This document shows, piece by piece, positions 56,444-64,000 of a DNA stretch of 64,000 nucleotides. The stretch spans positions 1 to 64,000 of the forward strand of contig ALPF01000003.1 in NCBI GenBank assembly GCA_000291825.1. The letters are read 5' to 3'. A model generated the notes under the pieces. The model worked only from the letters and a program-made list of their open reading frames with translations. It did not search any database and was not told where the DNA came from. The DNA is from Prochlorococcus sp. W8 (GTDB taxonomy: Bacteria > Cyanobacteriota > Cyanobacteriia > PCC-6307 > Cyanobiaceae). A program made the translations under genes and the position numbers. The stretch's first letter is position 1. Each line of letters begins with the position of its first letter.

Positions 56444-56525
56444 TGCGGACGGCGAGACTTGAACTCGCAAGGCCTAAGCCACACGCTCCTTAGACGTGCG
56501 CGTCTACCAATTCCGCCACATCCGC
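56444..56525 (-). tRNA. tRNA-Leu (anticodon AAG)
   Basis: Class II tRNA, 82 nt, on the minus strand. Acceptor GCGGATG pairs with CGTCCGC, discriminator A, CCA not encoded. D-arm GCGGAATTGGTAGACGC, anticodon stem CACGT/GCGTG with loop CTAAGGA (anticodon AAG), long variable arm GGCTTAGGCC, T-arm GCGAGTTCAAGTCTCGC. An A at position 34 is unusual in bacterial leucine tRNAs. Confidence 0.95.
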
Positions 56526-56761
56526 CTGCAAGGCTTTATTAATTGTTTTCAAAAGCCATTTATATTCTACAGGAAATGATGCATTGTAAATAATTGACTT
56601 TTAATAAATAATTTTTGTAATTCTTTTCTATTGCATTAAGGATGATAATTAACCATATAAACGTTTTAGGTTGTATTCTTATTCAAGAACCAATCAAATT
56701 AAATTTAAATTTCATGTGTAATTTTTATAAATTTTTTATTTTAAATTAATTTTTTTTAATA

Positions 56762-58111
56762 ATGGTCCAAAAAGTTTTAATCGCTAATCGTGGAGAAATC
56801 GCTTTACGAATCATCAGAAGTTGTAGAGAACTTGGTATTGCTACTGTAGCTGTGTATAGCACAGTTGATAAAAATGCTTTACATGTGCAATTAGCTGATG
56901 AAGCAGTTTGCGTAGGAGATTCATTAAGTAATAAGAGTTATTTAAATATTCCAAATATTCTCGCTGCAGCCACTTCAAGAGGAGTTGATGCAATTCATCC
57001 TGGCTATGGTTTTCTTGCAGAAAATGATAAATTTGCTGAAATGTGTAACGATCATGGAATTATTTTTATAGGCCCATCGCCAACTTCGATTAGGTTAATG
57101 GGAGATAAATCAACGGCAAAGGAGACAATGGATGGTGTAGGGGTACCCACTGTCCCAGGAAGCAAAGGTTTACTGGCTAGTATTGATAAGGCATTTAAAT
57201 TGGCAGATCAAATGGGATATCCTGTAATTATTAAAGCTACAGCGGGTGGTGGCGGAAGGGGAATGAGACTTGTAGAGAAGGCTGAAACCTTAGAAAAAAT
57301 GTTTAAAGCTGCTCAAGGTGAAGCAGAAGCTGCTTTTGGTAACGATGGACTTTATATGGAAAAATTTATTAAGAAACCTCGTCATGTAGAGGTTCAAATA
57401 TTAGCTGATAAGTCCGGTAATGTAATTCATCTAGGAGAAAGAGACTGTTCTGTTCAAAGAAGACATCAGAAATTGCTTGAAGAATCACCCAGTCCAGCTA
57501 TTAATAAAGAATTAAGGGAGAAGATGGGTAATGCTGCCATAGCTGCTGCCAAAAGTATTAATTATGAAGGTGCTGGAACGGTTGAATTTTTAGTTGATGA
57601 AGATGAAAAATTTTACTTTATGGAGATGAATACTAGGATTCAAGTTGAACATCCAGTCACAGAAATGGTAACTGGTGTTGATCTCATAGCTGAACAAATT
57701 AAAATTGCTGCTGGTCATAATTTGGAATTTAATCAAGAACAGATTCAATTAAATGGACACGCTATCGAATGTCGAATTAATGCGGAAGATCCAACTCATA
57801 ATTTCAGGCCATCTCCTGGAAGAATAACAGGATGGCTACCTCCAGGTGGTCCAGGAGTAAGAGTAGATAGTCATGTATACACTGGCTATGAAATACCTCC
57901 TTTTTATGATTCTTTAATAGGTAAGCTTATAGTGTGGGGCAAAGATAGAAATACAGCAATAAAAAGAATGAACAGAGCTTTAAATGAATGTGCTGTGACT
58001 GGAATACCTACTACAATAAATTTCCATTTAAACTTGCTTGAAAAACAAAAATTCAAAGAAGGGAAAATTCATACTAAGTATGTAGAGGAAGAATTGCTTC
58101 CTGATTTCTAG
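56762..58111 (+). CDS. accC: Acetyl-CoA carboxylase, biotin carboxylase subunit
   Basis: 449 residues, complete. [19 protein letters not shown] at the start, [15 protein letters not shown]-grasp Gly-rich loop [12 protein letters not shown], the catalytic [14 protein letters not shown] and ECRINAEDP. Carboxylates the biotin on AccB (gene at 11313-11813). A 236-base spacer after the tRNA likely carries its promoter. Confidence 0.96.
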   Translation: MVQKVLIANRGEIALRIIRSCRELGIATVAVYSTVDKNALHVQLADEAVCVGDSLSNKSYLNIPNILAAATSRGVDAIHPGYGFLAENDKFAEMCNDHGIIFIGPSPTSIRLMGDKSTAKETMDGVGVPTVPGSKGLLASIDKAFKLADQMGYPVIIKATAGGGGRGMRLVEKAETLEKMFKAAQGEAEAAFGNDGLYMEKFIKKPRHVEVQILADKSGNVIHLGERDCSVQRRHQKLLEESPSPAINKELREKMGNAAIAAAKSINYEGAGTVEFLVDEDEKFYFMEMNTRIQVEHPVTEMVTGVDLIAEQIKIAAGHNLEFNQEQIQLNGHAIECRINAEDPTHNFRPSPGRITGWLPPGGPGVRVDSHVYTGYEIPPFYDSLIGKLIVWGKDRNTAIKRMNRALNECAVTGIPTTINFHLNLLEKQKFKEGKIHTKYVEEELLPDF

Positions 58112-58121
58112 ATTTCATTCA

Positions 58122-58436
58122 TTAATCTAAGTTAGCTTTTAAGATTAATTTAATAATACCTTGCTGTCCCACTAGTACTTCACGAATAAGACTTATTATT
58201 CCAATCCATATAACTGGGGTTACATCTACTCCTCCAATGGGAGGTATGACTTTTTTTGTGAACTTTAGAATTGAACTTGTAGGTAATAGAACAATTATCC
58301 ATAGTCCTTTTGAAACATCAATCTTTGGATACCAAGACATAATTAATCTTATGAGGAAAGCCAAAGTAAGTAAGGATAGCGTTAGTCCTAAAGTAATATC
58401 CAGAAAAATTAAAAATTTTGTTTGTAATGAGATCAC
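58122..58436 (-). CDS. YggT-family membrane protein
   Basis: 104 residues with two YggT-like hydrophobic repeats: LTLAFLIRLIMSWYPKID at about 20-40 and a second half with VIPPIGGVDVTPVIWIGIISLIREVL. YggT/YlmG proteins are linked to cell division and nucleoid or thylakoid organisation in cyanobacteria and plastids. It converges with accC and diverges from psbX. Confidence 0.85.
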   Translation of the reverse strand: MISLQTKFLIFLDITLGLTLSLLTLAFLIRLIMSWYPKIDVSKGLWIIVLLPTSSILKFTKKVIPPIGGVDVTPVIWIGIISLIREVLVGQQGIIKLILKANLD

Positions 58437-58520
58437 AATTCTTTAAAGCATCTTAATAAATATCCCATAAGTACGGATTATATTCTTATTATTAATTGAG
58501 AATTTAATTTTTGAAAACAA

Positions 58521-58709
58521 GTGATTCAAATTTCTCAACTAATTTTATCAGCAAATTTTTCTCCAGAAGTTTCTAATAACTCAGCCGTTGGAATGATAGG
58601 TAGTTTCATCGCAGCTGGATTATTAATTGTTGTTCCTGCAACAGCCTTGTTGATAGCTGTCAGTCAAAATGATAAATTAGATGCTGAGAGAGCAGGCAAA
58701 AGACGCTAG
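58521..58709 (+). CDS. psbX: Photosystem II protein PsbX
   Basis: 62 residues from a GTG start. One membrane helix (about 22-46, [25 protein letters not shown]) followed by SQNDKLD and an Arg/Lys tail. The [11 protein letters not shown]...LIVVPA core is characteristic of picocyanobacterial PsbX. It is followed by ycf66, as in related strains. Confidence 0.85.
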   Translation: MIQISQLILSANFSPEVSNNSAVGMIGSFIAAGLLIVVPATALLIAVSQNDKLDAERAGKRR

Positions 58710-58783
58710 TTTTTATAAAAATATTACGTAAAATAAATATATAGAGAGTTTAAAGCTCTTTCAATTTTTTATGGAGAAAAATC

Positions 58784-59719
58784 GTGGTCAATGCTAGTCT
58801 CAATTGGGCAAGTATTGTTGGTATTGTCCTCGCTGTATGCGGGGGAGGCCTCTATTTCTTAAGGTCTTTTAAACCTGCTTTAGCTCGTGATTATGATGTT
58901 TTTTTTGCCGCTATAGGACTTTTATGTGGAGGAATTTTATTTTTTCAAGGATGGAGGCTAGATCCAATTCTTCAATTTGGACAATTTCTGCTTGCAGGCA
59001 CTACAGTATTTTTCGCTTACGAGAGTGTTAGATTACGGGGGATAGCGACGGATCAGGCCAGAAGAAGTTCTTTCTTCGAAGATGATCAAGTTCCTAATAT
59101 GCCAAGAAATTCTTCTAGAAATAGATGGGAGGAAGATTATGAACAGTTTGATGAACCTGAAAGACCTTCACGCAGGTTTAGATCACAAGATATTGATCAG
59201 GAAGATGATACATTTGGTGCAGAGAGGACTCGTATTCGAAGAGTTTCTAGAGCGATTCCAGAGTCTGCTGTGAGCAGGAGGCGTTCAAATAGCATAAGTG
59301 ATGATAATGAGTATGATCAAGAATTTTCTCAGAGAAGGCGTTTTAGATCTGATGAAAATCAGGGACCAAGGAGAAATAATTTTGGTGAAAGGAGAACTAT
59401 TCGCAATGAAGTTAAAAGAGGTTCGAGGCCATCTCCTAATAAAAATGCATCTACTCAAGTAACTGAAGATTCCTTTACTGATTTATCTTCCAGCTCATCT
59501 AAGACACAAAGAGTAAGAGGTAATATAAGAACACAAACCTCAAAAAACAAAGTAGAGGATGCATCTTTTACTCAAAAAAATAGTAATTCGAATCAATCAA
59601 AGCAAGTTCGTAGAACAGTAAATAATTCAAAATCAAATAGTAGGAACCAAGCAGGTAGGTATAATGTAGCTTCTAAAAAAGATAAGCCAAGAGATAATAG
59701 TTCAAGATTTGATGATTAA
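58784..59719 (+). CDS. ycf66: Ycf66 family protein
   Basis: 311 residues from a GTG start. The N-terminal 90 residues form the Ycf66 domain with three membrane helices (LNWASIVGIVLAVCGGGLYF, then YDVFFAAIGLLCGGILFF and FGQFLLAGTTVFFAYESVRLRG). The remaining 220 residues are disordered and very rich in Arg, Ser, Asn and Asp. The function is not established. It ends one base before the convergent hli gene's stop. Confidence 0.9.
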   Translation: MVNASLNWASIVGIVLAVCGGGLYFLRSFKPALARDYDVFFAAIGLLCGGILFFQGWRLDPILQFGQFLLAGTTVFFAYESVRLRGIATDQARRSSFFEDDQVPNMPRNSSRNRWEEDYEQFDEPERPSRRFRSQDIDQEDDTFGAERTRIRRVSRAIPESAVSRRRSNSISDDNEYDQEFSQRRRFRSDENQGPRRNNFGERRTIRNEVKRGSRPSPNKNASTQVTEDSFTDLSSSSSKTQRVRGNIRTQTSKNKVEDASFTQKNSNSNQSKQVRRTVNNSKSNSRNQAGRYNVASKKDKPRDNSSRFDD

Positions 59720-59968
59720 CTAGTTTAGAATTCCCGTCCATGAAAAGAATGATTTTTTACTTAATATTTCAATTATTAATATTGATAGAAAACCTATCAT
59801 GGCAAATCTACCATTAGTAATTTCGGAGTATCTATTCCACCCAAAATTATAATCATTTGATGGATCTTCTTTATTGAAATCTAAAGTTCTTTTATTTGTA
59901 GTATCATCTCCTTCATTTTTATTTTCAAAATTAATCATAGAGGATTCATTATTATCGCTTAAGGACAT
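59720..59968 (-). CDS. hli: High-light-inducible protein (HLIP)
   Basis: 82 residues. A polar N-terminus of about 35 residues, then the chlorophyll-binding helix with NGRFAMIGFLSILIIEIL (the ExxNGRxAMxGF motif, Glu as EITNGRFAMIGF). HLIPs bind chlorophyll and carotenoid at photosystem II under light stress. The long N-terminus (SNDYNFGWNRYSE) fits the longer HLIP forms. Confidence 0.92.
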   Translation of the reverse strand: MSLSDNNESSMINFENKNEGDDTTNKRTLDFNKEDPSNDYNFGWNRYSEITNGRFAMIGFLSILIIEILSKKSFFSWTGILN

Positions 59969-59977
59969 AATTATAAG

Positions 59978-61960
59978 TTAGTTATTAAAATTATAGTTTT
60001 CAGCGGTTACTAATTTCCAGTTTCCGTTACCGCTTAATTCTAATATATTTTGGTGAAAGTCTTTAAGACTTGGTCTATGGCCAACGCTGATCATTGATAA
60101 ATCTCTATTTTTGAGCAAATTATATAGTTTTTTTTCGGTTTCTATATCTAAAGCACTTGTAGCTTCATCAAGGACTGCAAATCTTGGTGAATTCAGTAAC
60201 AACCTTGCAAATGCTAATCTTTGCTGTTCGCCTAATGAAAGAATTCTTGGCCAATCTTGTTTCACATCTAAATTAGGATATCGATTTGATAATGATGATA
60301 AATTCACTTCATTAAGAACAGATAACAAATGGTCATCACTAAACTTATCAACTTCTGTTGGGTAGCATAATTGCTCTCTTAATGACCCAAGAAGCATGTA
60401 AGGTTTTTGAGGAATAAATAGTAAATCTCCCGTTTTTGGTTTTTCTATATGTCCAATTTTCGGTTCCCATAAACCACTAATCATTCTAAGTAATGAGGTT
60501 TTCCCGCATCCAGATGGCCCTACAACCAATAATGATTCATTATTATCTATGCTTAAACTTAAGTCTTTAATTATGGTTTTATTGGATCCAGGAGGAGAAA
60601 GATCAGCATTTTTTATTAAAATTGAAGAATAATTAGTCGTTATATTTTGATTTATATTAGGTTTTTCTTGACTAATTGATTCAACCTTTGATTGGAAGCC
60701 TTCAAGTCTACCAATGCCTGCTGTGAATTTTGCAAGTTCTTCGATTTGATTAACTATAAAGAACAAAGAACCTTCAACCATACTAAATGCAAAACTAGCT
60801 TGTATAAATCTTCCATAATCAATGTCTCCATTAAAATATGGGATTGCCATTATTAGATATGGAAAAAAATTCCCTGCATAATTTATAGATCTCCTCATTA
60901 CATCTATAATCACCCTCCAAATTATTAAAAGATTAAAATTTCTAACGACTTCACCTAATCTTCTTTCGGTTTCTGATCTTTCAGGACTCTCGCCAGAGTA
61001 AAAAGCAATTGATTCAGCATTATCTCGAATATGAACAAGTCCGTATCGAAAATCTGCTTCATATCTAAGTTGATCAAAATCTATTTTTACAAGATTCTTT
61101 CCAGCAATAAGTAATATCGTTGTAGCGAATGCTGCATATCCAAATAATGAGAAGGTTAAATTTTTACTAATGCTCCATAAAATTAAAATATTCAATGAAA
61201 ATGTTAAGAGGGCATCAAAAACTCCTAAAGTGAACGTTAAACTTTGGCCAGTAAATGCTTTCGTGTCATCTGTTATTCTTTGATCAGGATTATCTACATC
61301 AGTTTGTTCTTCATCATTAGGATTTAATTGATAATATGCTTTATTAGTCATGTAGTCTTTTACAAGACTTTTAGAAAGCCATTCTCTCCAAATAATTCCT
61401 AATTTATAAGTAAAAAATATTTGAGAAACACGTATTGGAAGCGCTATTACAAAGCAACAAGCATATATTCCAAGAATTCTGTAAAAGCTATTTTCTTGCT
61501 TCTCAACAAGTGCATTAGTTAAATCTCTTGCAATGAATCCTATTCCTGCATTAATTCCATTTACAGCTAATAACATTAAAACAATGACTCCTAAAAAGAG
61601 CCAATGCAGCCATCTCTTATTTTTTAATTGTTTTCTTAAACTAAAAAAACTGGCTGATCCAATTAGAAAAAGACCTGAAAAAAGTAAACCCCAAGAACTT
61701 GACCATATTATATTAATTGTTTTTACTACTCCACCAAAATATTTCTCTAAGAGGATTGGTTGGATACTTTCTAAAAAACTAATTATGCCTGTAAGTGAAA
61801 CTAGGACTATCCCTCCAACAAGAAAAAGTAGTGATAATAAAAGCCAGACAAACTGTAAACCTGTACATTGATCGATAGGGAGAAAAAAAGGTTGAGATAA
61901 TTTTCTTAATTTCTGAATTTGATAAAAAAACTTGGATTTATTTCTAAATGTAGTTGTCAT
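59978..61960 (-). CDS. ABC transporter, fused permease/ATPase (SbmA/ABCD-like)
   Basis: 660 residues. About six membrane helices in the first 400 residues, with SWEKWLS-like IIWREWLSK and the ABCD-family loop AFYSGESPERSE. The ATPase domain (about 440-655) has Walker A GPSGCGKTS, the signature LSLGEQQRLAFARLL, Walker B FAVLDEATSAL and H-loop VGHRPSL. Likely exports or imports a lipid- or peptide-like compound; the substrate is unknown. Confidence 0.9.
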   Translation of the reverse strand: MTTTFRNKSKFFYQIQKLRKLSQPFFLPIDQCTGLQFVWLLLSLLFLVGGIVLVSLTGIISFLESIQPILLEKYFGGVVKTINIIWSSSWGLLFSGLFLIGSASFFSLRKQLKNKRWLHWLFLGVIVLMLLAVNGINAGIGFIARDLTNALVEKQENSFYRILGIYACCFVIALPIRVSQIFFTYKLGIIWREWLSKSLVKDYMTNKAYYQLNPNDEEQTDVDNPDQRITDDTKAFTGQSLTFTLGVFDALLTFSLNILILWSISKNLTFSLFGYAAFATTILLIAGKNLVKIDFDQLRYEADFRYGLVHIRDNAESIAFYSGESPERSETERRLGEVVRNFNLLIIWRVIIDVMRRSINYAGNFFPYLIMAIPYFNGDIDYGRFIQASFAFSMVEGSLFFIVNQIEELAKFTAGIGRLEGFQSKVESISQEKPNINQNITTNYSSILIKNADLSPPGSNKTIIKDLSLSIDNNESLLVVGPSGCGKTSLLRMISGLWEPKIGHIEKPKTGDLLFIPQKPYMLLGSLREQLCYPTEVDKFSDDHLLSVLNEVNLSSLSNRYPNLDVKQDWPRILSLGEQQRLAFARLLLNSPRFAVLDEATSALDIETEKKLYNLLKNRDLSMISVGHRPSLKDFHQNILELSGNGNWKLVTAENYNFNN

Positions 61961-61998
61961 TAATATTAATCTTATTTAATGGCTTTATTATAAGGTAA

Positions 61999-62289
61999 TT
62001 AGTTTAAAGATTGACCTAAACCCATCATTGATAATGCCCAGCTTGGTAGATTTAAGTAATTTATCAATTTTAGATCAAATTGATGTACTTGCATAAATGT
62101 TATGTCTAAAGCCCACCAGATTAAAAAAGGAAGGTTAAATAGAATCTGTAATTGCCATTTATAGGTAATAACTTTCCAGATTTTGTTTAAAGTTGATTTT
62201 TGATTTTTATCGAGTTCTTCCCAATTTTGATTAATCTTATAAAATAGATTTTGTGATTTTTTTGAATTTAGTGAATTAGGAGTATCCAT
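61999..62289 (-). CDS. Small hypothetical protein with a hydrophobic C-terminal half
   Basis: 96 residues. A charged N-terminus (about 1-45) and two hydrophobic stretches (LQILFNLPFLIWWALDITF, then LINYLNLPSWALSMMGLG). It lies 38 bases upstream of the ABC transporter on the same strand and may be co-transcribed. No family recognised. Confidence 0.6.
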   Translation of the reverse strand: MDTPNSLNSKKSQNLFYKINQNWEELDKNQKSTLNKIWKVITYKWQLQILFNLPFLIWWALDITFMQVHQFDLKLINYLNLPSWALSMMGLGQSLN

Positions 62290-62341
62290 TAATTTTATGT
62301 TATTTATATACTTATAGCTTAGATTTTTGTTTAACGAGAGT

Positions 62342-62683
62342 TTAACCTGGAGGCCATTTCATTGGTCTTCCAGCAAGAAAATGAATATGTAGATGAAATA
62401 CAGTTTGACCAGACTCAGCACCATTATTAATTACAGTTCTCCAGTTTTCAAGATTTTTGGAAATTGCAACTTTTTTGCCAACTAAAAGTAAGTGCCCTAA
62501 TAAGTTTTTGTCTTCATCTTCACAATTTAACAAATTGACAATTGGCTTTTTGGGTATAACTAAAAAATGAATTGGTGCTTGAGCAGAAATATCATTAAAT
62601 GCAATGCAATATTCATCTTCATATAATTTATCGCAGGGTATCTTTCCCTCGATAATTTTTGAAAAAATTGTTGTGTCCGCCAT
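62342..62683 (-). CDS. HIT family nucleotide hydrolase (HINT-like)
   Basis: 113 residues. DTTIFSKIIEGKIPCDKLYED, HFLVIPKKPI and the histidine triad HLHIHFLAGRPMKWPPG at the C-terminus. Hydrolyses adenosine 5'-phosphoramidate-type substrates in homologues. Confidence 0.93.
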   Translation of the reverse strand: MADTTIFSKIIEGKIPCDKLYEDEYCIAFNDISAQAPIHFLVIPKKPIVNLLNCEDEDKNLLGHLLLVGKKVAISKNLENWRTVINNGAESGQTVFHLHIHFLAGRPMKWPPG

Positions 62684-62697
62684 ATTAATTAACCCTT

Positions 62698-63306
62698 TTA
62701 TTTGTTAATTGGGTAAACATCATCAATATTGTATCCCTCCTTAGATAATTCTTTTTTTAGTTCTTCATTAGAGGTAACTCTATCTAAAAATAATATTCCT
62801 CGTAAATGATCTACTTCATGTTGAATACATCTCGCTAATAAACCGTCAGCATTCATCTTTCTTGGTCTACCCATTTCATCACGGAATTTTAATTTTATTG
62901 TTGATGGCCGAACGACATTTAAATATATCCCTGGAATACTTAAGCAGCCTTCTTCATATGAGTTTAAAGTAGATCCAAAAGCTGTGATTTCTGGATTAAT
63001 AAGAATTAGTGGTTCTGCTGCTGAGTCTTCAAAATTTATATCAATAACTAGTAACTCTTTGCTAATTCCAACCTGGGGAGCAGCCAACCCAATTCCTTTT
63101 GCAGCGTACATGCTCTGGAGCATATCTTTAGCTAAATCTCTTGTGGCAATATCTACTTTGCTAATTCGTTTCGCATTCGTTCTGAGTGTTTTGCTGCCTA
63201 ATTTAAAAATTTCTAAAGGTGGATTTTCAATTACTTCTTTGCTGACTTTTAAATTAGAAACATCACTTCTAGTCTTTCTTGCTAATTTTGAAAAATGATT
63301 TGGCAC
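62698..63306 (-). CDS. def: Peptide deformylase
   Basis: 202 residues. All three catalytic motifs are intact: GIGLAAPQVG, EGCLSIPG (metal Cys) and QHEVDHLRG (two metal His plus catalytic Glu). Removes the N-formyl group from new proteins. It diverges from the S9 peptidase gene. Confidence 0.95.
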   Translation of the reverse strand: MPNHFSKLARKTRSDVSNLKVSKEVIENPPLEIFKLGSKTLRTNAKRISKVDIATRDLAKDMLQSMYAAKGIGLAAPQVGISKELLVIDINFEDSAAEPLILINPEITAFGSTLNSYEEGCLSIPGIYLNVVRPSTIKLKFRDEMGRPRKMNADGLLARCIQHEVDHLRGILFLDRVTSNEELKKELSKEGYNIDDVYPINK

Positions 63307-63385
63307 TTTTGAATTACAAATTAAATTTATAGTTAGACTATAAAAATAGTAACATTTATTTGAAACTTTAATTGCAATAAGCTAA

Positions 63386-64000
63386 ATGGTTAACCATAAA
63401 GAATTAAATGTAAAAAGTGTTTATAAAGATAAAAAATTCTTTAGTGAAACTAATATTATTGAAGATTTAATTTTTTGGAAAGAAAGATTAAATATTGCTG
63501 GGGAAAATATTAATGCAATATTTACAAGACCAATAAATAATCCTAATTCAGTAACTCAAAATTTAACTGGTGATCAATTCTCAATAACAAGTCTTTTTCA
63601 TGGATATGGAGGTCAATCATATAAATGCATTAAATCTAATAATCAACTTTTAATTGTTTGGATAGACCAAAAATCAAAATCTATTTGGATGAATATTTTT
63701 AAATTTATAAACTCGAAAGATTATAAGGATCATTCTCCTTATTTAATAAGTAATGATCAGCCTAGAAAGTTAACTAAATCTATCACTGGAAATTTTGATG
63801 CTAGCTTTGTATTGATTGATGATAAAACTTTATTTGGATTAATTGAAATTCATAATGTAGATTACTTATTTAAAATAGATATTTTTAAAGAGGAACAAGA
63901 TTTAATTTTTCTAAAAAAATTTAATAACTTTGCAGGATCATTATCATCAAATATAAGTGAAAACTTACTTTCATGGATAGAGTGGGATTTTCCATTTATG
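63386..64000 (+). CDS. S9-family peptidase / acyl-peptide hydrolase-like (N-terminal part)
   Basis: The first 205 codons run off the right edge. ATG at 63386. Beta-propeller-like region with repeated strand motifs (FHGYGGQSY, IWMNIFKF, GNFDASFVLIDDKTLFGLIE) and SWIEWDFPFM, resembling the tryptophan-proline start of the S9 propeller repeat. The catalytic hydrolase domain lies outside the window, so the family call is tentative. Confidence 0.6.
   Translation, partial: MVNHKELNVKSVYKDKKFFSETNIIEDLIFWKERLNIAGENINAIFTRPINNPNSVTQNLTGDQFSITSLFHGYGGQSYKCIKSNNQLLIVWIDQKSKSIWMNIFKFINSKDYKDHSPYLISNDQPRKLTKSITGNFDASFVLIDDKTLFGLIEIHNVDYLFKIDIFKEEQDLIFLKKFNNFAGSLSSNISENLLSWIEWDFPFM

Noticed and set aside
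56444-56525. tRNA-Leu as an integration site for an island
   Set aside because: Flanking genes are core (LpxB-like, accC) and no partial copy of the tRNA 3' end was seen nearby.

Overview
The window is a compact, AT-rich chromosome segment from a picocyanobacterium, almost certainly Prochlorococcus of a high-light-adapted clade. The evidence is the gene content (psbX, ycf66, a high-light-inducible protein, NADP-type gap2, a two-gene flavodiiron set, cobalamin cbiD) and a split, circularly permuted tmRNA whose tag reads ANKIVSFSRQTAPVAA, the Prochlorococcus-type tag. Intergenic gaps are small, and convergent genes often overlap by 4 to 35 bases.

Layout. 1-4.8 kb: tail of a probable RNA-binding protein, dusA, msrB, then grpE-dnaJ-tusA-like-rsgA. 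4.8-7.4 kb (minus): ybaB, murB, murC. 7.6-13.8 kb: gap2, thiL, a cyclophilin, efp-accB, pdxA and an epimerase-like protein. 13.8-17.9 kb: small hypotheticals, an HNH protein, a class V aminotransferase and cbiD. 17.9-19.5 kb: guaA. 19.5-24.3 kb: an accessory region. 24.5-29.4 kb: a membrane protein, a Cas4/AddB-like nuclease and a small operon ending in a penicillin-binding protein. 29.4-35.2 kb: an FMN reductase and the flavodiiron pair dfa1/dfa3, split by a membrane-protein gene. 35.3-45 kb: alaS, speA, ndk, thiO, gatB, coaE, argJ. 45-50 kb: a ParA-like ATPase with a broken neighbour, an aldo/keto reductase, tmRNA, an rRNA methylase and envelope-associated small proteins. 50-58 kb: a LigD-type phosphoesterase, smc, a PRC-barrel protein, an LpxB-like protein, tRNA-Leu and accC. 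58-64 kb: YggT, psbX, ycf66, hli, an ABC exporter, a HIT protein, def and the start of an S9 peptidase.

The most interesting part is the guaA 3' end. The last codons of guaA (G-T-I-E-W-E-stop) recur at about 20.77 kb and 24.27 kb, dividing the region into two tandem units of about 1.3 kb and 3.5 kb. Each unit carries its own 10-bp direct repeats in pairs 11 bp apart: two pairs just inside the left end and one pair just inside the right end. The repeat word differs between units (GTTTGTTGCG versus GTTTCACAYG) but the layout is the same. This is what core and arm-type sites of a tyrosine recombinase would look like after integration, yet no integrase gene is visible. I read them as two integrase-less satellite islets stacked at guaA. 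Unit A carries one methyltransferase-like gene. Unit B carries two GIY-YIG-type proteins, an endonuclease/exonuclease/phosphatase-family protein, very small genes including one with a CP12-like C-terminus, and a candidate small RNA.

All domain and family calls are from reading motifs by eye; no database search was run.
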